A stretch of 59,312 bases of DNA from a virus: positions 1 through 59,312 of IMG/VR virus record IMGVR_UViG_3300008267_011718; one strand, written 5' to 3'. A program made the translations under genes and the position numbers. Positions 27,905 through 38,009 of this stretch are shown here, one piece after another (within the stretch, counting starts at the first letter, position 1; each line of letters starts with the position of its first letter). The notes beneath the pieces are model-generated. The model searched no databases. It had not been told where the DNA came from and saw nothing but the letters and a program-made list of their open reading frames with translations.

Positions 27905-29706
27905 TAGATTATTGTTCCACGTATATCAGAATTTGGATATTTTATTTCCCAAATAGCATTTAAAGGCATTTTTATCATACTATCATATAAATTAGTATTA
28001 GTACTAGTATTTATCATAAGATTTGTTCTAGCGTAAGAACTACCAGTTTTAGTTTTTATAGACACCGATTTAACATCTAAAACGCTATCAACTCTCTTTA
28101 AAACCGATAGAACGTCATTAATCATAAAGGGTTCGCCTATTTCTGGGATTCTAGCAAAATATTCTCTTAACGCATTCAAAGAATCATCTAAGACATCGGC
28201 TTTTGATTTTCCAGGTACACCAATAGCTACAAATTCTATTGATAAATTTACAATTTTTGCATCTATTATATCTATTGTATCTGATAAAACTTTATTTTTG
28301 TCTAACCAAGTTTTTAAATTCTTTTTTATATTTATTGAAGAATTTACAAGATGGCCATTTTCGTCTTCTGACATTACGTATAGATTTAAATTTCTTTTAA
28401 AGGAATTTTGATCTTTAACTATTTTTACTCTTTTAATTGATCCAAATTTTCCAGGCATTGAATAAGACAGAGCTTCATAATCTTTTTCAGTTACTGCTCT
28501 ATTTTGTGATGCAAAATTATTTAAAATTCTGATTTTTAATTCTTCAGAGTCTGGAACTTTGATGTATCCAACAACAGGATCTTCATTTTCTACTATTATG
28601 CTTGCTCTAACATCTTCAACATCTAAGGCATTTAACTGTTGCTCATTTTGGAATTCTGCTACAAGACTAGAAACAGCATTTATTGTTCCTACTGCCGCAT
28701 TGACATTTTCTAAAGTATTTACGCGATAAGTTATTTTTAAAGTTGTATTTGAAGGAGCAATACCAAATTTATCACTGTTTATTAGCTTTTTTGGGTCAAA
28801 AGAAACATCAGAAACATACTTTCTTCCATACATTTCAAGAACAAATTTTGTAGGATCTTCTAGCATTTGGTCATTTTGAACATCAACCATATCAGAAGCG
28901 CCAAAAACTAAATAAGTTGAGTCCCTATCTTTTTCAACTACAAATCTTCTTGGCATAGCAAATGGTATTAATATATTTGGAGCAGTAGTTGAATCCTCTG
29001 AAACATTTGGAATCTCTCTATAACTTATATTTTGCGATAAATATTCTGCTTCATAATACTCATTACCTTCTGAATCTACAACTGAAACAATGTCTGCTAT
29101 GTTTGATTCATTTATTTGAATCTTTCTAAACCTTTTAAAAGATCCGATAGAAACATTTTGGTTCTTGTATATACCAGAAATAACAGTTCCATAGCCCTTT
29201 ATGGCGTAATGTGTAGGTTCGCCTGTAGTTGGATTAGTTTTTGCAATACGAACAGAAAATTTTGGATTGTTCATATTGATTTCATCAATCAACGTGAAAG
29301 CGTTAGATCCAGCTGAAAATGATGTTCCTTTTTTTAATATAGGTGCATAAGACAAATTAGGACCATAGCCAGTAGAATTAGCTGGCACTATGCAATATAC
29401 AGCAACTGTTCCATAAGAAGATGGAAACGGATTATGCTTATAACCTAATTTATAACCATGTTTTAAAATATTATTATATTCTATAGCAGTTTTTAGATGG
29501 CTTTCATTTGAACTATAGTCTGTATAGAATGATAACACATCGCCTATATAAGAGACTGTTTCAAGCATCAAAGAGCCAAAACTGGCTTCATTGAAATCCT
29601 TATAAGTATCTGGATAATACTTTTTGGCATACTCAACAAGTTCAGACTTTATTGAGTTAAAATCTCTAGCTGTGTATTTTATTGGTACTAATTTTTTAGT
29701 TGTCAT
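27904..29706 (-). CDS. Baseplate wedge protein, gp6/baseplate J-like
   Basis: A 600-residue protein with baseplate J-family features. The N-terminus has YTARDFNSIKSELVEYAKK and then ASFGSLMLETVSYIGDVLSF, the classic opening of gp6/J proteins. The core has SQNRAVTEKDYEALSYSMPG, typical of the J C-terminal half, and IGEPFMINDVLSVLKRVDSV near the end. In T4, gp6 forms the wedge ring that links baseplate segments and changes shape on sheath contraction. The gp25-like gene is directly upstream, as W is next to J in P2-like phages. This is one of the most secure assignments in the tail module. Confidence 0.9.
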   Translation of the reverse strand: MTTKKLVPIKYTARDFNSIKSELVEYAKKYYPDTYKDFNEASFGSLMLETVSYIGDVLSFYTDYSSNESHLKTAIEYNNILKHGYKLGYKHNPFPSSYGTVAVYCIVPANSTGYGPNLSYAPILKKGTSFSAGSNAFTLIDEINMNNPKFSVRIAKTNPTTGEPTHYAIKGYGTVISGIYKNQNVSIGSFKRFRKIQINESNIADIVSVVDSEGNEYYEAEYLSQNISYREIPNVSEDSTTAPNILIPFAMPRRFVVEKDRDSTYLVFGASDMVDVQNDQMLEDPTKFVLEMYGRKYVSDVSFDPKKLINSDKFGIAPSNTTLKITYRVNTLENVNAAVGTINAVSSLVAEFQNEQQLNALDVEDVRASIIVENEDPVVGYIKVPDSEELKIRILNNFASQNRAVTEKDYEALSYSMPGKFGSIKRVKIVKDQNSFKRNLNLYVMSEDENGHLVNSSINIKKNLKTWLDKNKVLSDTIDIIDAKIVNLSIEFVAIGVPGKSKADVLDDSLNALREYFARIPEIGEPFMINDVLSVLKRVDSVLDVKSVSIKTKTGSSYARTNLMINTSTNTNLYDSMIKMPLNAIWEIKYPNSDIRGTII

Positions 29707-29732
29707 GTTTATTTTCTCTAAATTATAAATAG

Positions 29733-30110
29733 TTATCTTAATATAATATCTAAAGATAAAACATCATTTATTGAAACCGTAGGTACGCTATAATACATAG
29801 ATATTGAAACTTTATTCTCATCTGCACTTCTTATAACATCCAGTTTTTTTATGTTTACAAATGGCATATATTTTGCTATTTGACTATTGATTCTAGAAAT
29901 TACCTGAGAATCAAACGTATCGGACATATTTTCAAACAAATAAGATTTTATTCCAACGCCAAAATTTGCATCAAAAACTTTTTCGCCTGGATTGGTCAAT
30001 AAAAGATTTTTTAAATTTTGATTTATTGATTCTTTTAAATTTTTGTTTAAAGCATAACCCAAGTCAACTTTGTTAAAACCTAAAGGTAGTTTTGGTGAAA
30101 TACCGGCCAT
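29733..30110 (-). CDS. Baseplate wedge protein, gp25/GPW family
   Basis: This 125-residue protein matches the gp25-like lysozyme-fold family in length and motifs. NLKNLLLTNPGEKVFDANFG and IKSYLFENMSD are the signature segments, followed by a C-terminal strand pair ending SLDIILR. In contractile tails gp25 clamps gp6 dimers and nucleates the sheath. The ribosome binding site GAGGA is seven bases before the ATG. It sits between the 1809-residue gene and gp6. Family assignment is secure. Confidence 0.92.
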   Translation of the reverse strand: MAGISPKLPLGFNKVDLGYALNKNLKESINQNLKNLLLTNPGEKVFDANFGVGIKSYLFENMSDTFDSQVISRINSQIAKYMPFVNIKKLDVIRSADENKVSISMYYSVPTVSINDVLSLDIILR

Positions 30111-30113
30111 TTT

Positions 30114-33100
30114 TTATTCCTCGTCTGGGCATTTATCGTCTTCGTTTGTAGTTCCAGAAGCTATTTCAAAAGTTTCATCACTAACAGATATCGCAACTGC
30201 TGCATAGCCTTGCGGCGTGATTGGGGGCAAAAGTGTTGACAAAGCAGCACTTGGTACATAAAGTGGTAAATTTTTAGCAGGAATTTCAACACCAGCGTTT
30301 TCAGCGGCAGCAACTCCTGATTTATATGCAAGGGAGATAGCAGAAGAAATAGTAATATTTGGGTCAGTAACCTGTGCAAATGATTTTGTAAACGACTTTG
30401 CAATTTGTGGTATAACTTTTAACTGCGATAACAGAAAAGTTAATCCTGTATCTTCTATTTCTTTTGTATAGTCTGAAGCCCTATCAACAACTGAAAAAAT
30501 ATTTCTTATTTGCTGTTTTGTAGCATTAAAAGAATCATTTATCTTATTAACACTACTCAAAGATAATAATATTGCACTAGAATAACAAGAAATCATTTCT
30601 TCTATAGGATAATATGTTGAAAAGTATTCATAGAAAACTTTTTTAAAGTTTGAATCTTTCTTATAATCAAAATTATCATCAATAATTCCAAAATTATATA
30701 AATCTATAACATCAATATTATACTGTAGATTGGCTACTGTGATATTTCTTGTTGGGCACAATTTAAATTGCGCTCTTTTGTCAAAAATATTTATTGCAAA
30801 AGGTAAAATATTAAGCTGCTCTTCTACATTTTGATTTTCAGCCTTGAAAATTTCTAGTAATTCTTTCTTTTCTTTTATTTTGGCTTCGCTTTCTTTTATA
30901 GCATTTATATATAAAGATGGAGTAAACCTTAATTCATACTTAATGAAAGACTTTTCTCCGTCATCTATAGGCTTTCTTTGGTCCTTATTTATTAAATATT
31001 GATTAAGGCTAAAAGGATCTGCAACAACAGCTTCACCACCAACCTGATTAACTTCTGTGTAGTTATCGCTTATATATTTAATCAAATCATCTATTAGCTC
31101 TGGCGGCAACAAACCAGTTAAGACCTCTTTTAAGACCTCTGTAGTTATATTACTAAATCTACCAGTATTTGGATTTATAAAAAAGTCTATAAGTGCAGCC
31201 ATCGCTGCTTCTTTTGATTGTTGCTGTGCGCTTATTTCATACTCTAAAGATTTTATTTTATTTATTAATGATAATGAAGAGTTAAACTCTGAATTAATTA
31301 CTAGAATATTATCAAATAAGTAATCTAAATAATTTTCATATTTATTTTTATATATTATTTTTTCTGCAAAAGAAAAATCTTCTTTATTAATTTTTTTATT
31401 TTTAAGCGCTTTTTCATATATTGGATAGATTTTTTTTGCAATTTCTATAAATTCTTTTTTAAAATATGTTTTAAAAGAATTAAATTTATTGTTATCAGTT
31501 AATATATCTCTATCTAAGTTGTAATCTTTTATATTATTTTCTAAAAAATACTTCTCTAGTAATATTTTCTCTATTCTATTTTTAAATGTTGAACCAAATA
31601 ATTGTTCTATATCTTTTAAAATTATGCTATGGCATACAGCATAAAAACTATCAATCTTCAGCATGGTCGCCACTGCATTTAATGGTAATAATTTTAAATT
31701 AAAATCAATCGCATATAACCTTAATAAAATTATTGCAGCGGATTCAAGATTAGCTCTATTGACTTCTGACTCTAAAACTTTTCCATTTTGATCAACCTTT
31801 GGTTGGATACAGGCATTTTTTGCTGCATTTTCCTGCATAATTTTAACTAAATCATCTATAGTTAATAATCTTAAGTCTTTTTCTCCGCATTTTTTCTGTT
31901 TTAGCGTTAATAGTGGGTTAAAGTTAATGTTATAAGCTTTTGAATATTTAGAATTTTCTGTTGCAGCTATTTTTGTAAAAAGAAAACTTCTATGATATTG
32001 TTTCACATAAGAGTTATTTATTTTTTTAAAAAGGTCATTCCATAAATTTTTACCTAATATTGGTGAATTGGATAAAAATAAATTAGTCTGATAAATATTA
32101 TAATTTTGATCTACTAATTTAAATGGTGTTTCTGTAGAAGAAGTCAGATAAGAGCTTGAAACAGATAAAAATTTGCTATTTTTTATAGTCTCTATTTGCT
32201 TTTGCGTAAAATCTTTTTGTAAGCCATTTATTTTGCTGATTGAACTACCACTAACAAAGCTGTAAGAGCTTGTTAATAAACTACTACCTATTTGTCTATT
32301 TATAATAGTGTTACTGCTAGATATTTCGTTTGACTGAATTGTTATTTTACTAACTGGGAATAAGTCAAAATATTGGTCTTCACCAGGATTTATAAAATTA
32401 AAATTGCTAATATTGTATTTTACTTCAATTTTATTCGTTATTAATGAAAAAGTATTATCAATAATAAATTCTGAATTAAAGCTACGGTTTAAAAAATCAG
32501 TAAAAGTTATCTTTGGAGTTTCTAAAAATAAATTATTTGTTGTATTACCACTAGACGTTACCTGTGTACAGTTATTTAACCAGCTATTAATATCAAAATT
32601 GTAACTTTGATCAACAGTTTTTAATAAACCATTTAATGTATTGTTAGTGGCTTTTTTAAAAGAGTCTGGAAATGGTCCAACTTTATCACTTATACCTGGC
32701 GTAATAGAACCGTCTGGGTTTTTTTGGCAGTTCATTGGAGGCATCTTAATAAATTCGCTATTTAGCGCATTTAATGCAATACCTAATTCTGCAATAACTT
32801 TTTTTACTTCTTCATCTTTTCTTTCTATTTCTTTTAACGCATCTTGCTCACTTAAGCCTTTTTCTAAATAAGATTTTTTTAAATTATTATTTAAAGTTTG
32901 ATTATCAATGCAAAGTAAGTCAGGATCGGAGCTTAAATCTTTAGTCTGATAATCTTGCAATACTTGAGAATTTATTAAATTCTTAAATTTACCGAAATAG
33001 TTTATTACTTTTGAATCGGAGAGAGTAGTAAAATTATTTTCTGCTTTTTTAGTACCAAGTTTTGGTGGTATTATTTTTATTGGATTTTGCTGTAATTCTA

Positions 33101-35543
33101 GATTATTTATAGTGCTTTTTGTTATTTTTAAAGTTAAATTATTTGGGACTCCTAAGAATAATGATAAAATTTCTTCTTTAGTAAGGGATTGAGAAATGTT
33201 TGAAAGAATTAATTTTATTTCGTTTAATTCTTGTTCGCTATTTTCTTGAGCCGCGTCTAATACACCTTCTTGTTCTAAACCTTGTGATAGATCTCCATTT
33301 AATAAATCTTCTGCGTTTGTATCGCCAAATCTATCTGGATTTACATTTGTTCTGCATTTCTCTGAAAGATTTAACAAAGATCTAATAAGTGTTACTAAAA
33401 TATCTGTTCTCGCATCTACAACTGCGCTTCCAAATTGTGCATAATATGAACTTACAAGCGAAGGTAAATGTGGAAATGTTGGAAGTTTTATTAAAGGAAA
33501 TTTTGGTATTGGTAAAGGAGGAATTTGGCAAGCTAAAGGAATATCATTAATAAGCCAATTTTTTAGAGCTTCTAATAAGAATCTGACAAGTTCTCTTGTT
33601 TCTGCATCTACTATGCAGCTAATCAATTCTTCAATTATTGCATCCCAATTTATTGTTTTAAAATCTTTAAGTTGATCAAATCTATCTTTAGTAATTTGTT
33701 TAAGATTATCTAGTGTTGTTTGCCATTCCTGTTCGGAAAAAGAATCTTTAGCGTTTTGTATCGTTTCACCAGAAACTATATTATTTAAAAATTCATTACT
33801 GTTTGTTTTTAAGTTGTCAATAGTTCTAGTTTTATAATCTCTTAAACACTGTTTATTACTTTCACTAAAATTTCCAAATGTGCCTTGTGCAAATTTTATT
33901 TCTGCTAATGAGCCAGGAGTTATATATTTTGCTAAAAATTGGCTTATTGAGACTGAATTATCTTCTTTTGATAAAGGAATTATATTACAAAGTAGAAATG
34001 AAAAGGTTATATCTGTTACAGGATCATTTTCTATTAATGATCTAGCGCCAATAAGCTCTTGAATCTGAGGCGGTCCTACTTCTGGGCCGCTTATCATAGA
34101 AATAGATTCTAGAATAGCATTTGAAAATTGTAATAATAAGCTCTTTTTTTCTTGAGTGGCTACTATTTGTGTACTATTTTTCTTTCTTAAATTTAATAGC
34201 GATTGATAAAAATTTAAAATATTTTCAGCATAACTAGACAAATCTATAAACACTTTAGTGTCTTCATTTTTTCTTATTTCTTCGTCTATTTTTAATTGAT
34301 ATTGAAATATATTTTCTGCACTTTTTTCAAATATTACTTTTAGCGCCTCATAATCTTCAAAAGGTAAAACGACTATTCTTGAAGGAATAATCTCTATTTC
34401 TTGAGGAGAAATATATTCTTTTGTTAGTGGATTGTCTCCAAAGGCTGCATTTACATAATCAAAAGTCGCACCAGCGTTTGGCCCTCCTTGCAAAGCTGCT
34501 GAGATATTTGGTGCTAATTCATTAAAATCAAAAACAGTAATATTTTCTACCTTGCTTGCTAAATCAGGTAAAGCAGCTAAAGCGTCTGCTGTGGCTGTAA
34601 CTATTTCCTGGGCTACGTTTTTTACTTTAGTGACTGCTTCTATGTTTTTAACAGGTACGGAAACTATTATTAATACTCTTTCTCCAGCTCTTGGACTAAT
34701 ATAATAATTGTCTATTCTACCAAATAGATAATATTTGTCTTCAAAATTTTGACCATTATCCGTTTCTTCTTTATTCTGGTCTAACAAAATTTCTTTTATG
34801 CCTTGAGAAAATGTTTTTCTAAATTCTTCTTTAACTACTTCTTCCGTTAAGCCTTCAAAATTTAATATATTTACTTCTTTGGCTGTATAATATGCTGCTG
34901 TTTCATCACTAGAAACAACCTTGTTAATATCAACCGCTGAAGGAATTACGCTATTGTTTATACTTCTAGCGTACATATTTGATTTAAGAATAGAGCTTTG
35001 TACGTCTATTAATTGTTTATTGCTAGTATTAGGTAATTTTCTAATAGATTTTTTTAAACAATAACCTTCTTGCAGCTTTTCTCCTTCTGCGGTATTGATC
35101 TGAAAAAGAATCTTACACCAAGATAAGTTTTTTCCTAAGCCATAATCTATAATTTTTATTGATTTTGCATTAGAAAAAGCAATAACATTAAAAAATGTGT
35201 TTTCAAAAGTAAATTCAGCTATAGATGAAACATCTTTATTGTATGCATAATCATAAATAAATGTAGCTGGCGCTTTGAGAACTTGCCCAACAGTATCAGC
35301 AAATTTAGCAAAGTCAGCATCTGTTTCGGATATAGCTCTTTCAAATCTTTTCCATCGGCTTTCTGCTTGTACGAAATCTTCTGCTCCCAATAAATGCTTT
35401 ATGATTTTAGTATCGTCTGAATCATTTATTGATAAAGCTATATTTTCTCCTGCTCCAACAATAAAATCAGCAGAGGTTGGAAAATTTTCTTGAGAAAAAG
35501 ATAAATCTTCTATTATTTTTTGAAAATTGATACTATTTGCCAT
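30114..35543 (-). CDS. Giant baseplate-region protein (1809 residues), unknown
   Basis: A very large protein located between the spike-like gene and gp25. I cannot assign a family. Composition is Lys/Asn/Ile/Leu-rich, with several helical Glu/Lys stretches that may form coiled coils (around residues 1520-1575). A striking Pro-rich hydrophobic segment spans about residues 668-692 (PPLPIPKFPLIKLPTFPHLP). The C-terminus is acidic, ending DDKCPDEE. There is no signal peptide or enzyme motif. The start ATG lacks a clear Shine-Dalgarno site but follows the previous stop by five bases, which suggests coupling. Position fits a hub, hub-wedge linker or tail-core component, but that is inference. Confidence 0.75.
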   Translation of the reverse strand: MANSINFQKIIEDLSFSQENFPTSADFIVGAGENIALSINDSDDTKIIKHLLGAEDFVQAESRWKRFERAISETDADFAKFADTVGQVLKAPATFIYDYAYNKDVSSIAEFTFENTFFNVIAFSNAKSIKIIDYGLGKNLSWCKILFQINTAEGEKLQEGYCLKKSIRKLPNTSNKQLIDVQSSILKSNMYARSINNSVIPSAVDINKVVSSDETAAYYTAKEVNILNFEGLTEEVVKEEFRKTFSQGIKEILLDQNKEETDNGQNFEDKYYLFGRIDNYYISPRAGERVLIIVSVPVKNIEAVTKVKNVAQEIVTATADALAALPDLASKVENITVFDFNELAPNISAALQGGPNAGATFDYVNAAFGDNPLTKEYISPQEIEIIPSRIVVLPFEDYEALKVIFEKSAENIFQYQLKIDEEIRKNEDTKVFIDLSSYAENILNFYQSLLNLRKKNSTQIVATQEKKSLLLQFSNAILESISMISGPEVGPPQIQELIGARSLIENDPVTDITFSFLLCNIIPLSKEDNSVSISQFLAKYITPGSLAEIKFAQGTFGNFSESNKQCLRDYKTRTIDNLKTNSNEFLNNIVSGETIQNAKDSFSEQEWQTTLDNLKQITKDRFDQLKDFKTINWDAIIEELISCIVDAETRELVRFLLEALKNWLINDIPLACQIPPLPIPKFPLIKLPTFPHLPSLVSSYYAQFGSAVVDARTDILVTLIRSLLNLSEKCRTNVNPDRFGDTNAEDLLNGDLSQGLEQEGVLDAAQENSEQELNEIKLILSNISQSLTKEEILSLFLGVPNNLTLKITKSTINNLELQQNPIKIIPPKLGTKKAENNFTTLSDSKVINYFGKFKNLINSQVLQDYQTKDLSSDPDLLCIDNQTLNNNLKKSYLEKGLSEQDALKEIERKDEEVKKVIAELGIALNALNSEFIKMPPMNCQKNPDGSITPGISDKVGPFPDSFKKATNNTLNGLLKTVDQSYNFDINSWLNNCTQVTSSGNTTNNLFLETPKITFTDFLNRSFNSEFIIDNTFSLITNKIEVKYNISNFNFINPGEDQYFDLFPVSKITIQSNEISSSNTIINRQIGSSLLTSSYSFVSGSSISKINGLQKDFTQKQIETIKNSKFLSVSSSYLTSSTETPFKLVDQNYNIYQTNLFLSNSPILGKNLWNDLFKKINNSYVKQYHRSFLFTKIAATENSKYSKAYNINFNPLLTLKQKKCGEKDLRLLTIDDLVKIMQENAAKNACIQPKVDQNGKVLESEVNRANLESAAIILLRLYAIDFNLKLLPLNAVATMLKIDSFYAVCHSIILKDIEQLFGSTFKNRIEKILLEKYFLENNIKDYNLDRDILTDNNKFNSFKTYFKKEFIEIAKKIYPIYEKALKNKKINKEDFSFAEKIIYKNKYENYLDYLFDNILVINSEFNSSLSLINKIKSLEYEISAQQQSKEAAMAALIDFFINPNTGRFSNITTEVLKEVLTGLLPPELIDDLIKYISDNYTEVNQVGGEAVVADPFSLNQYLINKDQRKPIDDGEKSFIKYELRFTPSLYINAIKESEAKIKEKKELLEIFKAENQNVEEQLNILPFAINIFDKRAQFKLCPTRNITVANLQYNIDVIDLYNFGIIDDNFDYKKDSNFKKVFYEYFSTYYPIEEMISCYSSAILLSLSSVNKINDSFNATKQQIRNIFSVVDRASDYTKEIEDTGLTFLLSQLKVIPQIAKSFTKSFAQVTDPNITISSAISLAYKSGVAAAENAGVEIPAKNLPLYVPSAALSTLLPPITPQGYAAVAISVSDETFEIASGTTNEDDKCPDEE

Positions 35544-35548
35544 GTTTT

Positions 35549-36478
35549 TTAATTAGTGTTGTTAAATCTACTAGCTATATAGGTATCGCCAGATTTTTCT
35601 AAATAGGTTTCTTTAAAATTAAATAAATCTTTTCTTATCCCGTCAAGTTTTGTGTTTGTAAACTGTGTAAATACATAGTTAGCGGCCATGCCTCTCACTA
35701 ATACATCATCGTCAAGGGGTTGGGTTGGAGAACTTGCCACTGATGACATGTGCTGATGGTTGGCATACGACTCGTTAACGTCAGCCTGATGATAAACAAT
35801 TTCCATAATTGCATCTAAAGTTAGCTCAAAAAGTTCTATCAATTTCCTTATAGCTAATATTGTGTTGTCGCCTTTTAACAATGGTTGAAGCTCTTTATCG
35901 TCATTACCGGCGATTAAATCAATGCCTTTAAAATTAATATGTTTTTCTCTCTTAGAGTCTTCATTATATCTTCTTGTTACTAATTTTATTCCTCTTTCGC
36001 CTATTACTCTTATGTCATCTGCCTTTATAGCTATTGCAGATTTTTTTATTGATTTGCCAATAGTACCATCTGCTAAAGATAGATAATCATCTATATCCGC
36101 TGTTTGTGACATATAAATATATGATGAATCAAGCATAAAATTAGGATTAGTACTTACTGGATTTTCTGGATCTTCTGAATATAAACCAAGCCCTGCTCCG
36201 AAATGACCAGTTACAAGATGAATCATGCCGGATTCTGGATAGCCAGTACCGCCATAACCAGTCCAAATATCATCAATTCTATCTTTTCCTAATACAATAT
36301 GAGAATTATTGTAGCCAGAATATACTTTTTCTGCTACGCTGTTTATTCTTTCAGGATAAGCTTCTCTTTTAACACTATCACCAACGCCAGATTGACGTAA
36401 TTGTGTCGCCGTGGAAGAATTTTGATTAGCTTCTTTGGCTTTATCAGATAAATTTTTACTTTCTAAATAATCAGCCAT
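35549..36478 (-). CDS. Baseplate spike-like protein
   Basis: A 309-residue protein whose middle carries the alternating strands common in gp5/gpV-type spikes (KKSAIAIKADDIRVIGERGI, then KLVTRR). This is followed by a QPLLKGDNTILAIRKLIELF segment and an NESYANHQHMS motif, features I recall from many phage spike proteins. Such proteins form the needle at the tip of the tail tube. It lacks a lysozyme domain, but the gene just upstream carries an M15 peptidase, so the two may jointly form the membrane-piercing hub. The ATG at 36478 follows the upstream stop by one base and has GAGAT-type spacing to a ribosome site. Assignment is moderate and from pattern memory. Confidence 0.58.
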   Translation of the reverse strand: MADYLESKNLSDKAKEANQNSSTATQLRQSGVGDSVKREAYPERINSVAEKVYSGYNNSHIVLGKDRIDDIWTGYGGTGYPESGMIHLVTGHFGAGLGLYSEDPENPVSTNPNFMLDSSYIYMSQTADIDDYLSLADGTIGKSIKKSAIAIKADDIRVIGERGIKLVTRRYNEDSKREKHINFKGIDLIAGNDDKELQPLLKGDNTILAIRKLIELFELTLDAIMEIVYHQADVNESYANHQHMSSVASSPTQPLDDDVLVRGMAANYVFTQFTNTKLDGIRKDLFNFKETYLEKSGDTYIASRFNNTN

Positions 36479-36479
36479 T

Positions 36480-37706
36480 TTATACCATCTCTGTTAATTT
36501 TATGTCTTTTGCTTCAAGATACAAATTAATTCTTTGTCTATTATAAATAGCGTATTTGGACCCAGAACCAGCGTTCCAAGCGCCCATGCTTAAAACTTCT
36601 TTTCGTGGTTTTCTACCGACTGGTGCTATTGACATATGAAACCAAAAACTACCAGGTCCATTGCTTTCAAAAATTAATTGATCTATAGGCAAATCAGGAG
36701 ATTTTATTATTTCATCAAATCTATCAAATAATTGTTGGTCAGTTAGATTAGAAAACTTAACATCAGCTGCTTGTCCTAATCTATGTTGGCTTGTTGCAGC
36801 GCCATTTACAGCAGTATTCAAATCTTCATTTCTAAAAGCATTAGTTAAATAAAATGAATTTTGTCCATACTTATCAACCAAAACATCTAATAGTTTATTC
36901 GCTAATAAAGTTAAATATTTTGTCTCTTCTTCATCTGGCGTATTATCAATACCCAATCTTTTTGCTGTAGAAGATTTTGTTAAATCCTGTAGGGTAAAAT
37001 ATTTAGAAATTTTTTCACCACTAATAGAATTATATTTTGATAATTCTTCTTCTATGGTTTCACAACCTTGTACTGAAAAAGAAGGAGTTGGCTGTTTTGT
37101 TTGATCAACGTCCTGCGTATTAGAAGAGTTTATCGCATCAGAATTACTTTTTATATTTGCTTTGTCTGAGCAGGCACTTGCGTTAAATGGTTCTTTAGCA
37201 CTGCTTGGTTTTAGATTTTCAACTATTATTGGTGGAAGTTGACCATGTACATAGGTGATACTTCCGTCTTCTTTTGCGCTATTAGTAAACGAAAATTCTA
37301 TAAAAGAACCAACTGGTATTTTTTCTTTGATTTTCGTACTGCATCTTATAAAACTTATTGATTTGAGAATATCAAGTTTTGTTTTTAAAAGACCTTCTAT
37401 GCTACCATGCGCTTTTTCAACTGGTAGAACAACATATTCAATAAATAAATCATTAGTGGAAAATGTGTTCTGTTTGATTACTTTATTAATATTAGTTTGA
37501 GGATTTTTTGTTTCCACTATTTCCATTACAACACCATAAGTGCTATAATCATTTATGGAATTTAAGCTTTTTATTGTTTCAATATCAAGCTTTCTTTTTA
37601 CAATTTGTGGATTTTCTCTTAGAAGATCACTATCAACATTAAAGCCAAAATTAGGTTGTTCTCTGGTTAATTGTACTTGTCCTGTACCAATTTTTTCAAA
37701 AAACAT
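36480..37706 (-). CDS. Baseplate hub/tail lysin with M15 peptidase domain
   Basis: The C-terminal half (residues about 235 to 375) is a Peptidase M15_3-type domain. SQHRLGQAADV supplies the zinc ligands H308 and D315, E347 is a candidate catalytic Glu, and FWFHMS supplies H357. These enzymes cut D-Ala-containing peptidoglycan crosslinks. The N-terminal 160 residues are a beta-rich structural part (SIEGLLKTKL ... GSFIEFSFTN), possibly OB-fold-like. A Ser/Asn-rich linker (170-215) joins the two. Being first in the tail operon, just before a spike-like gene, it looks like a tail-borne lysin that replaces the gp5 lysozyme of T4. The ribosome binding site AAGGA before the ATG is good. Confidence 0.8.
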   Translation of the reverse strand: MFFEKIGTGQVQLTREQPNFGFNVDSDLLRENPQIVKRKLDIETIKSLNSINDYSTYGVVMEIVETKNPQTNINKVIKQNTFSTNDLFIEYVVLPVEKAHGSIEGLLKTKLDILKSISFIRCSTKIKEKIPVGSFIEFSFTNSAKEDGSITYVHGQLPPIIVENLKPSSAKEPFNASACSDKANIKSNSDAINSSNTQDVDQTKQPTPSFSVQGCETIEEELSKYNSISGEKISKYFTLQDLTKSSTAKRLGIDNTPDEEETKYLTLLANKLLDVLVDKYGQNSFYLTNAFRNEDLNTAVNGAATSQHRLGQAADVKFSNLTDQQLFDRFDEIIKSPDLPIDQLIFESNGPGSFWFHMSIAPVGRKPRKEVLSMGAWNAGSGSKYAIYNRQRINLYLEAKDIKLTEMV

Positions 37707-38009
37707 TTATTTTTCTTCCTTGATCAAATCAAAAATTTCATCCCTTTCTTTAGCCGATAAAGTGTCTTGTAGGCCGTCTCTTTTTTGAATAATTGAAGCA
37801 ATTTTTACTAATTGTTCATTTGATCTTTGTAATGTTTCAAGATATTTGCTTGCTATTTCTCCAAAGTCTTTATGAACGTGTTTAGTGCCTTCTTCGCCCA
37901 TTTGGCTGACTAATTCAAGCAATAATTTATGAGCTATAGCCCTATCATTACTGATATTATCAGTCGCTTCAGTTAAATATTCTTCTAAGGTTTTTGAATT
38001 ATTTTTCAT
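37707..38009 (-). CDS. Small helical protein, unknown
   Basis: A protein of about 100 residues, mostly helical and charged (MKNNSKTLEEYLTEATDN ... SAKERDEIFDLIKEEK). I do not recognise it. It has no cysteines or membrane segment. The start is taken as the ATG at 38009; a GTG two codons upstream (38015) is possible. It overlaps the end of the sigma-factor gene and abuts the M15 hub gene, so it is co-expressed with both. A regulatory or assembly helper role is possible but not shown by the sequence. Confidence 0.65.
   Translation of the reverse strand: MKNNSKTLEEYLTEATDNISNDRAIAHKLLLELVSQMGEEGTKHVHKDFGEIASKYLETLQRSNEQLVKIASIIQKRDGLQDTLSAKERDEIFDLIKEEK

Noticed and set aside
29716-29728. TATAAATA on the plus strand between the gp25 and gp6 genes
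   Set aside because: No plus-strand gene follows it, and such runs are expected by chance in AT-rich DNA.
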